In this document: piece by piece, positions 1-8,300 of the stretch
Layout of the letters: the number at the start of each line of letters is the position of its first letter
How positions within the stretch are numbered: the first letter of the stretch is position 1
Assembly: GCA_012728025.1 (NCBI GenBank)
Contig: JAAYFX010000244.1
Location: forward strand, 1-9,280
DNA length: 9,280 nt
From: Clostridiales bacterium
GTDB lineage: Bacteria > Bacillota > Clostridia > Oscillospirales > Oscillospiraceae
Direction of reading: 5' to 3'
Notes under the pieces: model-generated
Told to the model about the DNA's origin: nothing
What the model saw: the letters and a program-made list of their open reading frames with translations, nothing else
The model's database searches: none
Made by a program: the position numbers and the translations under genes

Positions 1-716
1 GTGGCAATACTCCAAGCGGCTTTAACCTCTCTCTTGTATTCGACACCCTCGGCCTCCCGCCGCTGGCGCTCACTCATGCGGGGGGTGGGGATGCCCTCGT
101 CGGTGAGGTGATTGGCAATTTTCTTATAGCCCCAGCCTTCATTGTACAAGGTGAAAATTTTTCGAACAATATCTGCTTCGGTAGGGACGACTTCAAACTG
201 TTGACGTTTATTTATAATGTATCCATAGGGAGCGGCGCAAAGCCATTTCCCATCTTCTTGACGGCGCTTGATGACGCTCTTTACTTTTTTGCTGGTGTCG
301 GTGACGGGGATTTCGTTGATGAGAAACTGAAGCTGAATTTTCAGCCAGTCGTCATCATTGGGAAAGTCAATATTATCACTAATGGAAATGATGCGCACTC
401 CTGCATCACGCAAGTCTTCAAGCTCTACCAGCCCTCGACTGTTACGGCGAGAAAATCGAGAGAAATCCTTGACTATGAGGATGTCCTTTTTATGAGAAAT
501 AAGTTCATGGCGCATAGCCTGATAGCCCTCTCGCTGCTCAAAGGTATAGCCAGAGCGGTCACGGTCCTCATAAAATTCCAGCGTGGAATGGGGGAAATGC
601 TGCTGCACAAAATCTGAGATAATAGCCTTTTGGTTTTCGATGGAGGTATTGTCACGGTCTAGCTCCTCGTCCACAGAGATTCGGCAATAGCCTGCAATGT
701 CAAACCTTTCTATCAA
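1..716 (-). CDS. Large serine recombinase (resolvase/invertase family), N-terminal part, cut by window edge
   Basis: Site-specific DNA recombinase of the large serine class, which integrates and excises mobile elements. The frame is open for 238 codons from a TTG at 714-716 to the left edge, so the C-terminal part is missing. The resolvase domain covers about residues 5-150. It has the catalytic motif YCRISVDEE near residues 10-18 (Ser14 nucleophile, Arg12) and the downstream arginine cluster DFSRFSRRNSRG. From about residue 165 the 'Recombinase' domain (Pfam PF07508 type) begins, with RRQEDGKW, APYGY and the helix IVRKIFTLYNEGWGYKKIA followed by GIPTP. The TTG start is chosen because AGGGG at 725-729 sits 8 bases upstream. 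A GTG at 723-725 would overlap that ribosome site. The gene reads away from all cargo in the window. The family is clear; the particular element (Tn4451/Tn5397-like or other) is not. Confidence 0.92.
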   Translation of the reverse strand, partial: MIERFDIAGYCRISVDEELDRDNTSIENQKAIISDFVQQHFPHSTLEFYEDRDRSGYTFEQREGYQAMRHELISHKKDILIVKDFSRFSRRNSRGLVELEDLRDAGVRIISISDNIDFPNDDDWLKIQLQFLINEIPVTDTSKKVKSVIKRRQEDGKWLCAAPYGYIINKRQQFEVVPTEADIVRKIFTLYNEGWGYKKIANHLTDEGIPTPRMSERQRREAEGVEYKREVKAAWSIA

Positions 717-746
717 TATAATCACCCCTACTTGTGCTTAATGTAA

Positions 747-761
747 ATGATATTGTATCAT
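747..761. repeat. Short inverted repeat over the recombinase -10 box
   Basis: ATGATA (747-752) and TATCAT (756-761) are perfect inverted arms of 6 bp around a 3-base centre. It overlaps the -10 box of the recombinase promoter. Such a site could let a regulator, or the recombinase itself, control expression, but a 6-bp palindrome in AT-rich DNA can also arise by chance. Confidence 0.4.
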
Positions 762-780
762 GTGCCCAGTGGAAATGCAA
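752..780 (-). promoter_or_regulatory. Sigma-A-type promoter of the serine recombinase
   Basis: On the minus strand there is a -35 TTGCAT (775-780), a 17-base spacer and a -10 TACAAT (752-757), about 35 bases before the TTG start. Both boxes match the vegetative consensus in 5 of 6 and 4 of 6 or better, and the spacing is ideal. The -10 box lies inside a short palindrome (747-761, ATGATA-TTG-TATCAT), a possible repressor or recombinase binding site. Confidence 0.6.
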
Positions 781-897
781 TCATTTACCGGTTAAAAAGG
801 GTGGGTAAACTTCCGTCTCGTAATTAGGCAATGATATCAATTGCGTCTATATAAATCTAAAGATGCAATAAAAACAATACCTTAGACCTTGCCAAGT

Positions 898-1503
898 TTA
901 GTGCAGGTTGGGCAAGTTGCCGAAATATTCCTTAGAGGTTTTGATAAACAGCCTTCCGGCATGACTTACATATTTGCCCTTGCGATAGCAAAGGCCAACC
1001 TTGCCATAGACGGGGCCTTTAAGCCGAACATGGCAGCTGCGAAAAAGAGGGTCTGAGCAGACCTGAGAATATGGCACAAAGGCCACACCAAGTCCGCTGG
1101 CCACATATTTAAAAACCGAAATTGAGTCAGGTGTCTCAATGAGGATATTCGGGCGGATGTTATTCATTGCCATATACTCGTCGGAGATGTCCCGAGTGCC
1201 GTAGCCTCTGGAGCCGCTGATGAAAGTCTCATCCCGAATCTCGTCAAAACCCACCTCGTCATAGCTTTCAAGCCAGTGTCCGGGAGGATAAATTAAAGCT
1301 CCTGGTTCTAATCGCAGCTCCACAGACATAAGCTCGGCACAGTCCTCCTGAGGCGGAACGCAGATGGCAAAGTCCACTTTACCATCAAGGAGCATTTCCT
1401 TCATTTCACCCCAAGGCGCTGAATATTGACTTATTTTAATGTCCGGATTGGTGTCTGACAGCAGGGCCAAAAGTCCGCACATATAGGTTGAGACATTAGT
1501 CAC
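898..1503 (-). pseudogene. LysR-type regulator, effector-binding half (downstream of frameshift)
   Basis: This is the C-terminal part of a LysR-family transcriptional regulator. The frame reads 201 residues from a GTG at 1501-1503, but its homology extends upstream in the same frame to about 1537 (LKKQQAATLKL). That makes the GTG an artefact of the break rather than a true start. The segment looks like the periplasmic-binding-protein-like inducer domain: a first strand (TLKLVTNVST), then ISQYSAPWGEMKEMLLDGKVDFAIC, and later SVFKYVASGLGVAFVPYSQ, the conserved 'G-x-G-V/I-x-x-x-P' turn of the family. There is no ribosome site that would support independent translation. It lacks the DNA-binding domain, which is encoded in another frame at 1533-1787. 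Joined, the two halves make about 290 residues, the normal LysR length. Confidence 0.8.
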
Positions 1504-1532
1504 AAGCTTTAATGTGGCAGCCTGCTGTTTTT

Positions 1533-1787
1533 TTAATCCTGAATCTCCCGCACGGCGTCCTCTGCCTCGTTAAAAATGTTGACCACATGCCTATAAAGGG
1601 CCTCGCCATAGTCATTTAAGGATAAGCGCCGCCACCTGCGGTCAAACAGCTCAACACCCAATTCCACCTCAAGCCCCGCTATAACCCTACTAAGATACGG
1701 CTGGGAAACAAGCAATTGTTCTGCTGCACGGGTCATGCTTCCCTGTTCGACGGTATGTTTAAAAAACAAAAGCTGCTTGGCGTTCAT
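1533..1787 (-). pseudogene. LysR-type regulator, N-terminal DNA-binding half (upstream of frameshift)
   Basis: This is the winged helix-turn-helix domain of a LysR-family regulator, 84 residues, ending early at a TAA. Residues 1-60 show the family pattern: MNAKQLLFFKHTVEQGSMT, then RAAEQLLVSQPYLSRVIAGLE (recognition helix) and LGVELFDRR, followed by the start of the linker helix (NIFNEAEDAVREIQD). The ATG at 1785-1787 has AGGAGGG about 11 bases upstream, a usable if slightly long spacing. The stop is created where GAT-TAA precedes a run of A's. Shifting by one base there restores the reading frame into the effector domain at 898-1503. It is transcribed divergently from the reductase operon, the classic LysR arrangement, so the intact gene very likely regulated that operon. 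As it stands, only a DNA-binding fragment without a sensor would be made. Confidence 0.8.
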
Positions 1788-1936
1788 CGATGTCAGACCC
1801 TCCTATTTAGTATTACATATATGCATAACATGATATAAGATTATGTATTTTACGATATCATAATTGTGTGATATTGTAAAGAAAATACCGTAAAGTTAAT
1901 TATTTTTATGAATTATATTAAAAGGGGGCCTTTAAA
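1788..1936. promoter_or_regulatory. Divergent control region between LysR gene and reductase operon
   Basis: This is an AT-rich gap of 149 bases that must hold the promoters of both divergent genes. It contains several related half-sites: TGATAT at 1831-1836 and the arms of the inverted repeat at 1852-1877. A plus-strand promoter can be proposed at TTGTAA (1874-1879), 17 bases, TAATTA (1897-1902), overlapping the right arm of the repeat. On the minus strand TTTACA (1876-1881) followed after 17 bases by TATCGT (1853-1858) is a possible LysR-gene promoter lying across the same repeat. These promoter assignments are weak. The plus-strand ribosome site AAAGGGGG (about 1921-1928) before the ATG at 1937 is clear. 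Confidence 0.5.
1852..1877. promoter_or_regulatory. Candidate operator: 9+9 bp inverted repeat
   Basis: The left arm ACGATATCA (1852-1860) and right arm TGATATTGT (1869-1877) are inverted copies matching at 8 of 9 positions, separated by 8 bases. The site sits midway between the divergent LysR gene and the reductase operon, where LysR proteins bind. A T-N11-A core of the LysR-box type is present at 1861-1873, though it is offset from the centre of the repeat. That it binds this regulator is inference. Confidence 0.5.
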
Positions 1937-3955
1937 ATGAAATTTGAGCGGCTGCTCTCACCAATCACCATCAATGGCATGGAGCTTAAAAACCGTGTGG
2001 TTATGACAGCCATCCATCTGGTCTACGCCGAGGAGGGTGAGGTCAACGAACGTATTAAGGAGTTTTACTGGCGCCGTGCCCAAGGCGGTGTCGCCCTTGC
2101 AATTGTCGGCGGAGTTGCCTCTGACAACTATATAGGCTATGATTCCATGCTTCGCTTAGATGACGACCGTTTCATTTCCGATTTTGCCAAGCTTGCCGAG
2201 GGGATGCATTCTAGGGGGGCGAAACTTGGTGTCCAGCTGCTGCAAACCGGACGCTATGGCATGGCCTGCTTTGTGGAGGGGGATGAGGATATTATCTCCG
2301 CCTCTGCCGTGCCCTCGAAAATCTCCTTTGATACCCCTCGCCCAATGACGGTGGAGGAGATTAAAACTGTGCAAAGAAAAGCGGGGCAGGCGGCTCTGCG
2401 GGCAAAAAAAGCCGGGGCTGACTGTGTTGAGCTGACGGCAGGTTCGGGCTATATGATAAGCCAGTTTCTCTCTCCGGTGACGAACCTTCGTGATGACGAA
2501 TACGGCGGTTCTTGGGAAAACCGCTGTCGCTTCGGTGTTGAAATGGTCGAGGCCGTGCGGGCGGCAGTGGGGCCTGATTTTCCTATTCTTATGCGTGTGG
2601 CAGGCAATGAGTTTATGAAGGGTGGAAACGGCTACGAGGAATGTGTTGATTTTTGCAAGCGGCTGGAAAAGGTCGGAGTTGATATGCTCGACGTGACCGG
2701 TGGCTGGCATGAAACACAGATTCCCCAGCTTCCCGGCGAGCTGCCCCGAGGCGGCTTTGTCTATCTGGCCGAGGCTGTTAAAAACGCAGTTTCAATCCCC
2801 GTACTTACTGCCAACAGGCACAACGACCCCTATGAGGCCGAGGCTGTTTTGGCTCTGGGTCAGGCGGATTTAATCGGTCAGTGCCGAACACAGATTGCAG
2901 ACCCCGATTGGGTTAACAAGGTGCGTGAGGGAAAAATCCAGCTGCTTCGCAAGTGTGTTGCCTGTAATCAGGGCTGCTTGTCGAATGTGTTTTCTAACAA
3001 TCCATGCAAGTGCCTGCTAAACCCTGAGGTTGGAAACGAATATCTCAAAACAGAGGAAAAACGCCCAGCAAAGAAAATCCTTGTGGTCGGCGGGGGAGTT
3101 GCCGGCTGTGAATTTGCGGTGAGAGCCGCCAAGGCGGGGCATGAGGTTACTCTTTGGGAGAAGGACTCGGAAATTGGCGGCAAGCTGCCCATTGTTTCAA
3201 TACCCCCTGCCAAGGGGGAGTTTTCAGAGCTGGCCGCCTACTATAAGGCTCTGCTTGAAGAAACAGGTGTCAGTCTTGTTTTAAACAAGCTTGCAACAGC
3301 GGAGGACATAAAAGCTGGCGGCTTTGACGCTGTTGTAACGGCAACGGGCGCTACTCCAAAACGCCTTAATCTTGCCGGTGCCGAGGACATTCCTACTTAT
3401 ACAGCCGATGAAATCCTTTCACGCAAGGCCATTGCAGGGAAAAATGTGGTGGTTATCGGCGGCGGCACCGTGGGCTGCGAAACGGCGGCCTACCTTGCCC
3501 ATGAAGGCTCCCTTTCTGAGAGCAAGCTGTTTTTCATGATGAGCCAAAAATCCGAGTCTATTGATACGATTGAGGGCTTGCTGAACACCAGCAGCCGAAA
3601 CATTTCCATTGTGGATGTTGGCAAAATAGGTGCAAGCTTTGACTTTGGCTGTGGCTGGCCGGTTATCAAGGATTTGGGACGTCTGGGAGTCAAGCAGTTT
3701 TCCAAGGCGGAAATCCTTGAGATTTCAAAGGGCAAAGTTCACATACGCTATCCAGAGCGCAAAACCAAAGAAATTCTTACAGCGGAGCTTGACTGTGACA
3801 CATTGGTTCTAGCCGTTGGCTATGAGCCGGATAAAGAACTTTTCGAGACACTTCAGGCTCAGGGCATAGCCGTTTATAACATCGGAGACTCAAAAGAGGC
3901 AGGCAGGATTATTGATGCCACAGAGCAGGCAAAGGTGCTGGCAGACAGCATTTAA
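1937..3955 (+). CDS. FMN/4Fe-4S/FAD enoate (2,4-dienoyl-CoA-like) reductase, old yellow enzyme family
   Basis: A 672-residue flavoenzyme expected to reduce a conjugated C=C bond using NAD(P)H, in the cytoplasm. Residues 1-335 form the FMN-binding TIM barrel (LLQTGRY ~101-107, GYMISQFLSP 171-180, YGGSWENRCRF 189-199). Tyr172 and His258 (GGWHE) match the catalytic Tyr/His pair of E. coli FadH. The 4Fe-4S motif CX2CX3CX11C is complete: Cys340, 343, 347, 359, with an extra Cys357. An FAD dinucleotide fold follows (VVGGGVAG ~383-390), then an NAD(P) fold (VVIGGGTVG ~505-513). Length and order match FadH, 2-enoate reductase and BaiCD/BaiH. BaiH, as I recall it, lacks the GWHE histidine, so this protein looks closer to the dienoyl-CoA/enoate branch. 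The ATG has AAAGGGGG upstream. It is first in an operon with the CoA-transferase 29 bases downstream. Family certain; substrate unknown. Confidence 0.93.
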   Translation: MKFERLLSPITINGMELKNRVVMTAIHLVYAEEGEVNERIKEFYWRRAQGGVALAIVGGVASDNYIGYDSMLRLDDDRFISDFAKLAEGMHSRGAKLGVQLLQTGRYGMACFVEGDEDIISASAVPSKISFDTPRPMTVEEIKTVQRKAGQAALRAKKAGADCVELTAGSGYMISQFLSPVTNLRDDEYGGSWENRCRFGVEMVEAVRAAVGPDFPILMRVAGNEFMKGGNGYEECVDFCKRLEKVGVDMLDVTGGWHETQIPQLPGELPRGGFVYLAEAVKNAVSIPVLTANRHNDPYEAEAVLALGQADLIGQCRTQIADPDWVNKVREGKIQLLRKCVACNQGCLSNVFSNNPCKCLLNPEVGNEYLKTEEKRPAKKILVVGGGVAGCEFAVRAAKAGHEVTLWEKDSEIGGKLPIVSIPPAKGEFSELAAYYKALLEETGVSLVLNKLATAEDIKAGGFDAVVTATGATPKRLNLAGAEDIPTYTADEILSRKAIAGKNVVVIGGGTVGCETAAYLAHEGSLSESKLFFMMSQKSESIDTIEGLLNTSSRNISIVDVGKIGASFDFGCGWPVIKDLGRLGVKQFSKAEILEISKGKVHIRYPERKTKEILTAELDCDTLVLAVGYEPDKELFETLQAQGIAVYNIGDSKEAGRIIDATEQAKVLADSI

Positions 3956-3984
3956 GTATTTAATTTTTGAATGGAGGAAAAAGC

Positions 3985-5205
3985 ATGAGCAACAATATTC
4001 TCGATGGTTTAAAGGTCGTAGAGCTTGGCACACATGTAGCAATCCCCTATTTCACCCGTGTTCTTGCCGATTGGGGCGCAGAAGTCGTTAAGGTTGAGCC
4101 GCCTCGGGGCGAGAGCTACCGCCACATAGGACGGCTGTTCCGCCTGCCCTTTGAGGATGATGACAACATCTCTTTTACCCCTTATAACATCAACAAAAAA
4201 AGCCTGCCCATTAACCTTAAGGACGAGGCAGGAGTTGAAGTGCTTCAAAAGCTTTTGGCAGACGCCGATATTTTCGCTACCAATACCCGTCCGGCGGCGC
4301 TGGAAAAGCTGGGGATAGGCTTTGAGGAGCTTAGGGAAAAGTTTCCCCGTCTCATTATAGTACACCTGAACGGCTTTGGCGAAAAGGGAGAGGAAAAAGA
4401 GCGCCCTGGCTTTGATGCGGCAGCCTTCTGGAGTCGAGGCGGGGCAATCCGTGAGTGGACTAACGTGGAGGAGCGCCCCTTCAAGCCCTTCTATGGCTAT
4501 GGCGATGCCGTAACCAGCACACAGCTTTTGGCCGGTGGCTTATCTGCCCTGTATAACCGCAGTAAAACCGGTCAAGGGGATGTGGTTCGTGTTTCCCTTT
4601 ATTCCTCCGGTCTGTGGACAAACGTTATGGGTGTCATTCGGGGTCAGCCCCAGTTTGGTCAGGAGTTCCCCATGAGCCGCGAGTATCCTCTTTTACCTCT
4701 GGATAACTTCTATAAAACCAGTGACGGCCGCTGGATTTTGATTTCCGAGGAGCATTGGGAGCAGAAATGCGACGCCTACTTTGAAATTTTGGGCAAGCCC
4801 GAGATGAAGGGCGACCCCAGCTACTGCACCCTTATGGGTTCCATTATGAATACACCGGAAATGGTTGCCATGTTTGACGAGGGCTTTGCAAAGCTAAGCT
4901 CCAAGGAGCTTTCCGATATGCTTGTCCGCATAGACACGGTGTTCGAGTTTGTTGCCAATCCCGATGAGATATATAAGGATAAGCAGGCTTGGGAGAATGA
5001 TTTTCTCCAAGAGGTTGAGACACCGGCAGGCAGAAAATTTGTTATCCCCACAAACCCAATTGTCTTTGATAGTCAGGGACCTGCCAAATGTCAGGCCGCA
5101 CCCATGCTGGGTGAGCATTCCATGGAAATTCTAAAGGGTCTGGGCTACAATGAGGAAGAAATTAAGAAGCTTATTGAAGACCAGAGTATACTAGCGAAAA
5201 AATAG
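3985..5205 (+). CDS. Class III CoA-transferase (CaiB/BaiF family, FldA/HadA-like)
   Basis: A 406-residue enzyme that moves CoA between organic acids, in the cytoplasm. Class III transferases work through a mixed anhydride on an aspartate; the matching residue here is about Asp174 in GYGDAVTS. Other family marks are the N-terminal LDGLKVVELGTHVAIPYFTR and LADWGAEVVKVEPPRGE, then NINKKSLPINLKDEAG, ADIFATNTRPAALEKLGI, HLNGFGEKGE, and the C-terminal DKQAWENDFLQEVETPAG and LGYNEEEIKKL. The overall pattern resembles FldA (phenyllactate CoA-transferase) and HadA (2-hydroxyisocaproate CoA-transferase) of clostridia more than CaiB, judged from memory. The start is the ATG at 3985 because GGAGG (3973-3977) lies 7 bases upstream; an upstream in-frame TTG at 3967 would include that site. 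It follows the reductase by 29 bases and is closed by a terminator at 5218-5268. Neither dehydratase (FldBC) nor activator (FldI) genes follow. Confidence 0.92.
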   Translation: MSNNILDGLKVVELGTHVAIPYFTRVLADWGAEVVKVEPPRGESYRHIGRLFRLPFEDDDNISFTPYNINKKSLPINLKDEAGVEVLQKLLADADIFATNTRPAALEKLGIGFEELREKFPRLIIVHLNGFGEKGEEKERPGFDAAAFWSRGGAIREWTNVEERPFKPFYGYGDAVTSTQLLAGGLSALYNRSKTGQGDVVRVSLYSSGLWTNVMGVIRGQPQFGQEFPMSREYPLLPLDNFYKTSDGRWILISEEHWEQKCDAYFEILGKPEMKGDPSYCTLMGSIMNTPEMVAMFDEGFAKLSSKELSDMLVRIDTVFEFVANPDEIYKDKQAWENDFLQEVETPAGRKFVIPTNPIVFDSQGPAKCQAAPMLGEHSMEILKGLGYNEEEIKKLIEDQSILAKK

Positions 5206-5217
5206 ACAGCAAAAAGT

Positions 5218-5268
5218 AAAGGTTAATCCGCCCTTGGAGTTATTCTCCTAGAGCGGATTGACCTTTTT
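5218..5268 (+). terminator. Rho-independent terminator of the reductase operon, possibly bidirectional
   Basis: A 14-bp stem pairs AAAGGTTAATCCGC (5218-5231) with GCGGATTGACCTTT (5253-5266), with a single G-T type mismatch, followed by T's at 5264-5268. The loop has its own small hairpin, GGAG (5236-5239) with CTCC (5245-5248). It begins 12 bases after the CoA-transferase stop. On the opposite strand ACTTTTT follows the stem closely, so it may also stop transcription arriving from the convergent ABC transporter gene. Confidence 0.88.
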
Positions 5269-5362
5269 GCGCCATCACATCAAAGAGGCTTTCCCTTGAC
5301 CCTGACTGATATCATTACCAAGGGGAAACTAATGGGTTTTAGGGATAATCTAGCCTAAATTG

Positions 5363-5384
5363 AAGGGCCGGAAACGATGGCCTT
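5363..5384 (-). terminator. Weak hairpin at the end of the ABC transporter gene
   Basis: AAGGGCC (5363-5369) pairs with GGCCTT (5379-5384) across one bulged G, touching the stop codon of the ABC gene. On the minus strand only a short T-poor tail (CAATTTAGG) follows, so it is a poor intrinsic terminator alone. The stronger stem at 5218-5266 probably does the work. Confidence 0.25.
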
Positions 5385-8300
5385 TATTCCGTTCGCAGGG
5401 CGACCACAGGGTCTTTTTTGGCGGCGCTTCTTGAGGGGATTAGGCCCGCAATCAGCGAAAGGACAACGCTAATTAGAACCAAAATGACAGCGGCCTGCAC
5501 CGGAAGGTAGGCATTAAGGTTGGGGATACCTGTAAGTCTGTGCAACAGCATATTTATCGGAATACACAGCAGGTAGGTTACTGTAATTCCCAATAGCCCC
5601 GAAGCAAAGCCAATAATTGCTGTTTCCGCATTGAACATACTTGAAACATCACCCTTGGAAGCACCGATAGCTCGCAAAATGCCAATTTCCTTTGTGCGCT
5701 CCTGAACAGAAATTAAGGTGATAACGCCAATCATAATCGATGAAACAATCAGGGAAATGGCTACAAAGGCCAGAAGAACATAGGTGATAGCATTGATAAT
5801 CGTTGTGACCGAGGACATCATAATACCCACATAGTCGGTGTATTTAATCTGGGATAAATCGTCCGCTCCATCATTATACTTTGCAATGGTGTCTTCTATG
5901 ATGTCCTTGTTTTCAAAGGATGAGGCATAGAGATTGATAGCTGTGGGAGCTTCCAAATCTACAAAGCCCATCTTTAAAAGGTTAGCTTCATAGGTAGATT
6001 CTGAAAACACCATAATTTCATCATAGAAGTCAGCAAACTCTTGGGGACTAAAGCCATCTAAAGACATACTCAAGGCTCCTGCAAGCTGGGCTGTGGACAT
6101 GGCGGCCAATTGCTGCTGCGCCTGCTCGGCATAATTGGCACGAATCTCCTCGGCAACCGAGGCGGAGAACAGCTCCATAATGTCCTCATCACTCATGGAG
6201 GAAATGTATGACTGCACAGTTGCATCATCAACGCCCATTTGCTGGGTTAAAGCTTCTGTCATTGCCGCCTCAATATCGGTGCGGTTATAGTCTTTCACAG
6301 CTTCGGCCGTCATAACCTCCAACTGCTCACGGGGCGGAATACTCCTCATGCTTACATAGGCGGCGGCCTTGGCACTCTCATCTAAACCGGAGAGATAAGC
6401 CCGCAACTCTGCTTCCTTTTCTCCATCAGTCAGATTGCCAGTGTTGGTTTTGAAGGGAAGGCCCGTTAAAATATCTCTTGTGTCATCACTCATTTGCTCT
6501 GCTATGACGGGGGAATTCTTTGCATGGCCAATGACATATTCCGTCAGAGCCTTTGTGTAGGCAATGGAGCCTGAAAGCATGGCAGACTGGGCATTTTCGT
6601 TGGGACGGATGATGCCTGTCACCTTTATGATAAGCCCCTTATCATAAAGATAGCGCAGACCTGCCTCTGTTTCTCTAAGGTCGGTATAAAGACCTGTCTC
6701 GTTATCAAGACTGTAACAGTCAGCGTTTAAAATGACCCGAAATTCTGTATCACAAATCTCCTCAAAAGACCAGATGGTTTCGCTTTTTTCAAGCTCGGTG
6801 CCCTCAAGAGCGGCGCTCATAATGGCGTCCACCTGCTCTTTTGGCTGTAAACCGAGGGCGTAGAGGGTCATGTCATCCAGCTCGTTGTTTTTGTCCAGAA
6901 CCAAAACAACCTCGTTGTAAGCCGAGGGCCAGTTGCCGTAAACCATATCATACTGCTTTTTGAGCAGCTCGTTTACGGGAGCACCATCCTTATCGGTCAG
7001 CATCTCCTGCCAAAGGTTCATTGTCATCATGCCCATGGAGGAGGCCGCTGTGGAGCCTAAAGATTCCATGGTTGCCATGCCGCCGAACATAGAGCTATCC
7101 GGCATGGAAGAAAAAGAGGCCATATCGGCACCCATATATTCACTGAGTAGCTCTTGAAGCAGCGCTCGGGTATCGGACTTAATAATGTCTCCATCCACAT
7201 TTTTTGTATAGGTCAAAAGGCCCAAATCATAGGAATACTGAACGCCTGTAAGTGCCTCTCTAAAGTCCTCTCCGCTATCCTCCGAAAGGGCCTGCTCTTC
7301 CAGATAGGATTTGAAGGCTGTTAAATCATTTTCGTTGCTGTCAAGGTTGTTCATGGCAGTTAGCATATTGTAAATTGAAGATTTTTGATAAACCCCATCT
7401 AAATCGTGGGAAACCTGCGTACTGTGGACATTCATAAAAGTTTCCATTAGGGAACTCATATCAACAGAGGTTTTTTCGATAGTTAGGGGGTAGGAGGCGA
7501 GAGTGTCCTCCTGAACATAGTTTATATACCTTGTTGTGCCTTGAGAAACAGCCAAAATCAGGGCAATGCCCATAATGCCGATGCTGCCGGCAAAGGCTGT
7601 CAGGGCTGTTCGTCCTTTTTTGGTAAAAAGGTTTTTTAAAGAGAGCATGAAGGCCGTTCCAAAAGACATGGAAGGTTTTTTATCTTTCTTTTTTTGCACT
7701 CTTGCAATTTGGCCTTGCTCAAGCCCTGTCTGAAGCTCGGTTTCTGTGAGTGGGGCAGAGTCTCCGGTGATTTTGCCGTCCAGCATACGAATTATTCTGG
7801 ATGAATATTTCTCTGCCAAATCCGGATTGTGGGTGACCATGATAATCAGACGGTTTTTGGAAATCTCTTTTAAAATCTCCATGACCTGCACACTGGTTTC
7901 CGTATCCAAAGCTCCCGTCGGCTCGTCGGCAAGGATGATGTCGGGGTCGTTGACAAGGGCTCGGGCAATGGCCACACGCTGCATCTGACCGCCGGAAATT
8001 TGGTTTGGCCTTTTGTTAAGCTGGTCGCCCAAGCCCACCTGCTCCAGAGCATTTTTTGCCCGCTCCCGCCGCTGGGCCTTGGAAACTCCGGAAACTGTCA
8101 GAGCAAGTTCCACATTTTGCAATACCGTTTGATGGGGAATAAGGTTATAGCTTTGAAAAACAAAGCCTATGGAATGGTTGCGGTAAGTGTCCCAATCCCT
8201 GTCTTTATAGTCTTTTGTGGAGGTTCCATTTATAATCAAGTCTCCGCTGGTGTATTGGTCTAATCCGCCGATAATATTTAAAAGGGTGGTCTTTCCACAG

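Noticed and set aside
108..617. Plus-strand open frame of 169 codons
   Set aside because: It lies antisense to the serine recombinase, whose minus-strand protein has clear catalytic motifs over the same bases. The plus-strand product shows no recognisable domain.
1525..1545. Programmed ribosomal frameshift in the LysR gene
   Set aside because: The seven A's suggest slippage, but the stop codon TAA is reached before the A run can be read in the zero frame, and the codons before it (CAG GAT) are not a slippery site. A plain indel is simpler.
2156..2710. Minus-strand open frame of 184 codons
   Set aside because: It is antisense to the FMN barrel of the reductase and is His/Arg-rich low-quality sequence, typical of a shadow frame.
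1937..5205. Bile-acid 7-dehydroxylation (bai) operon
   Set aside because: Both families occur in bai operons, but the other bai genes (A, B, E, G, I) are absent and the transferase looks more FldA/HadA-like. The symbols baiCD, baiH and baiF were therefore not assigned.
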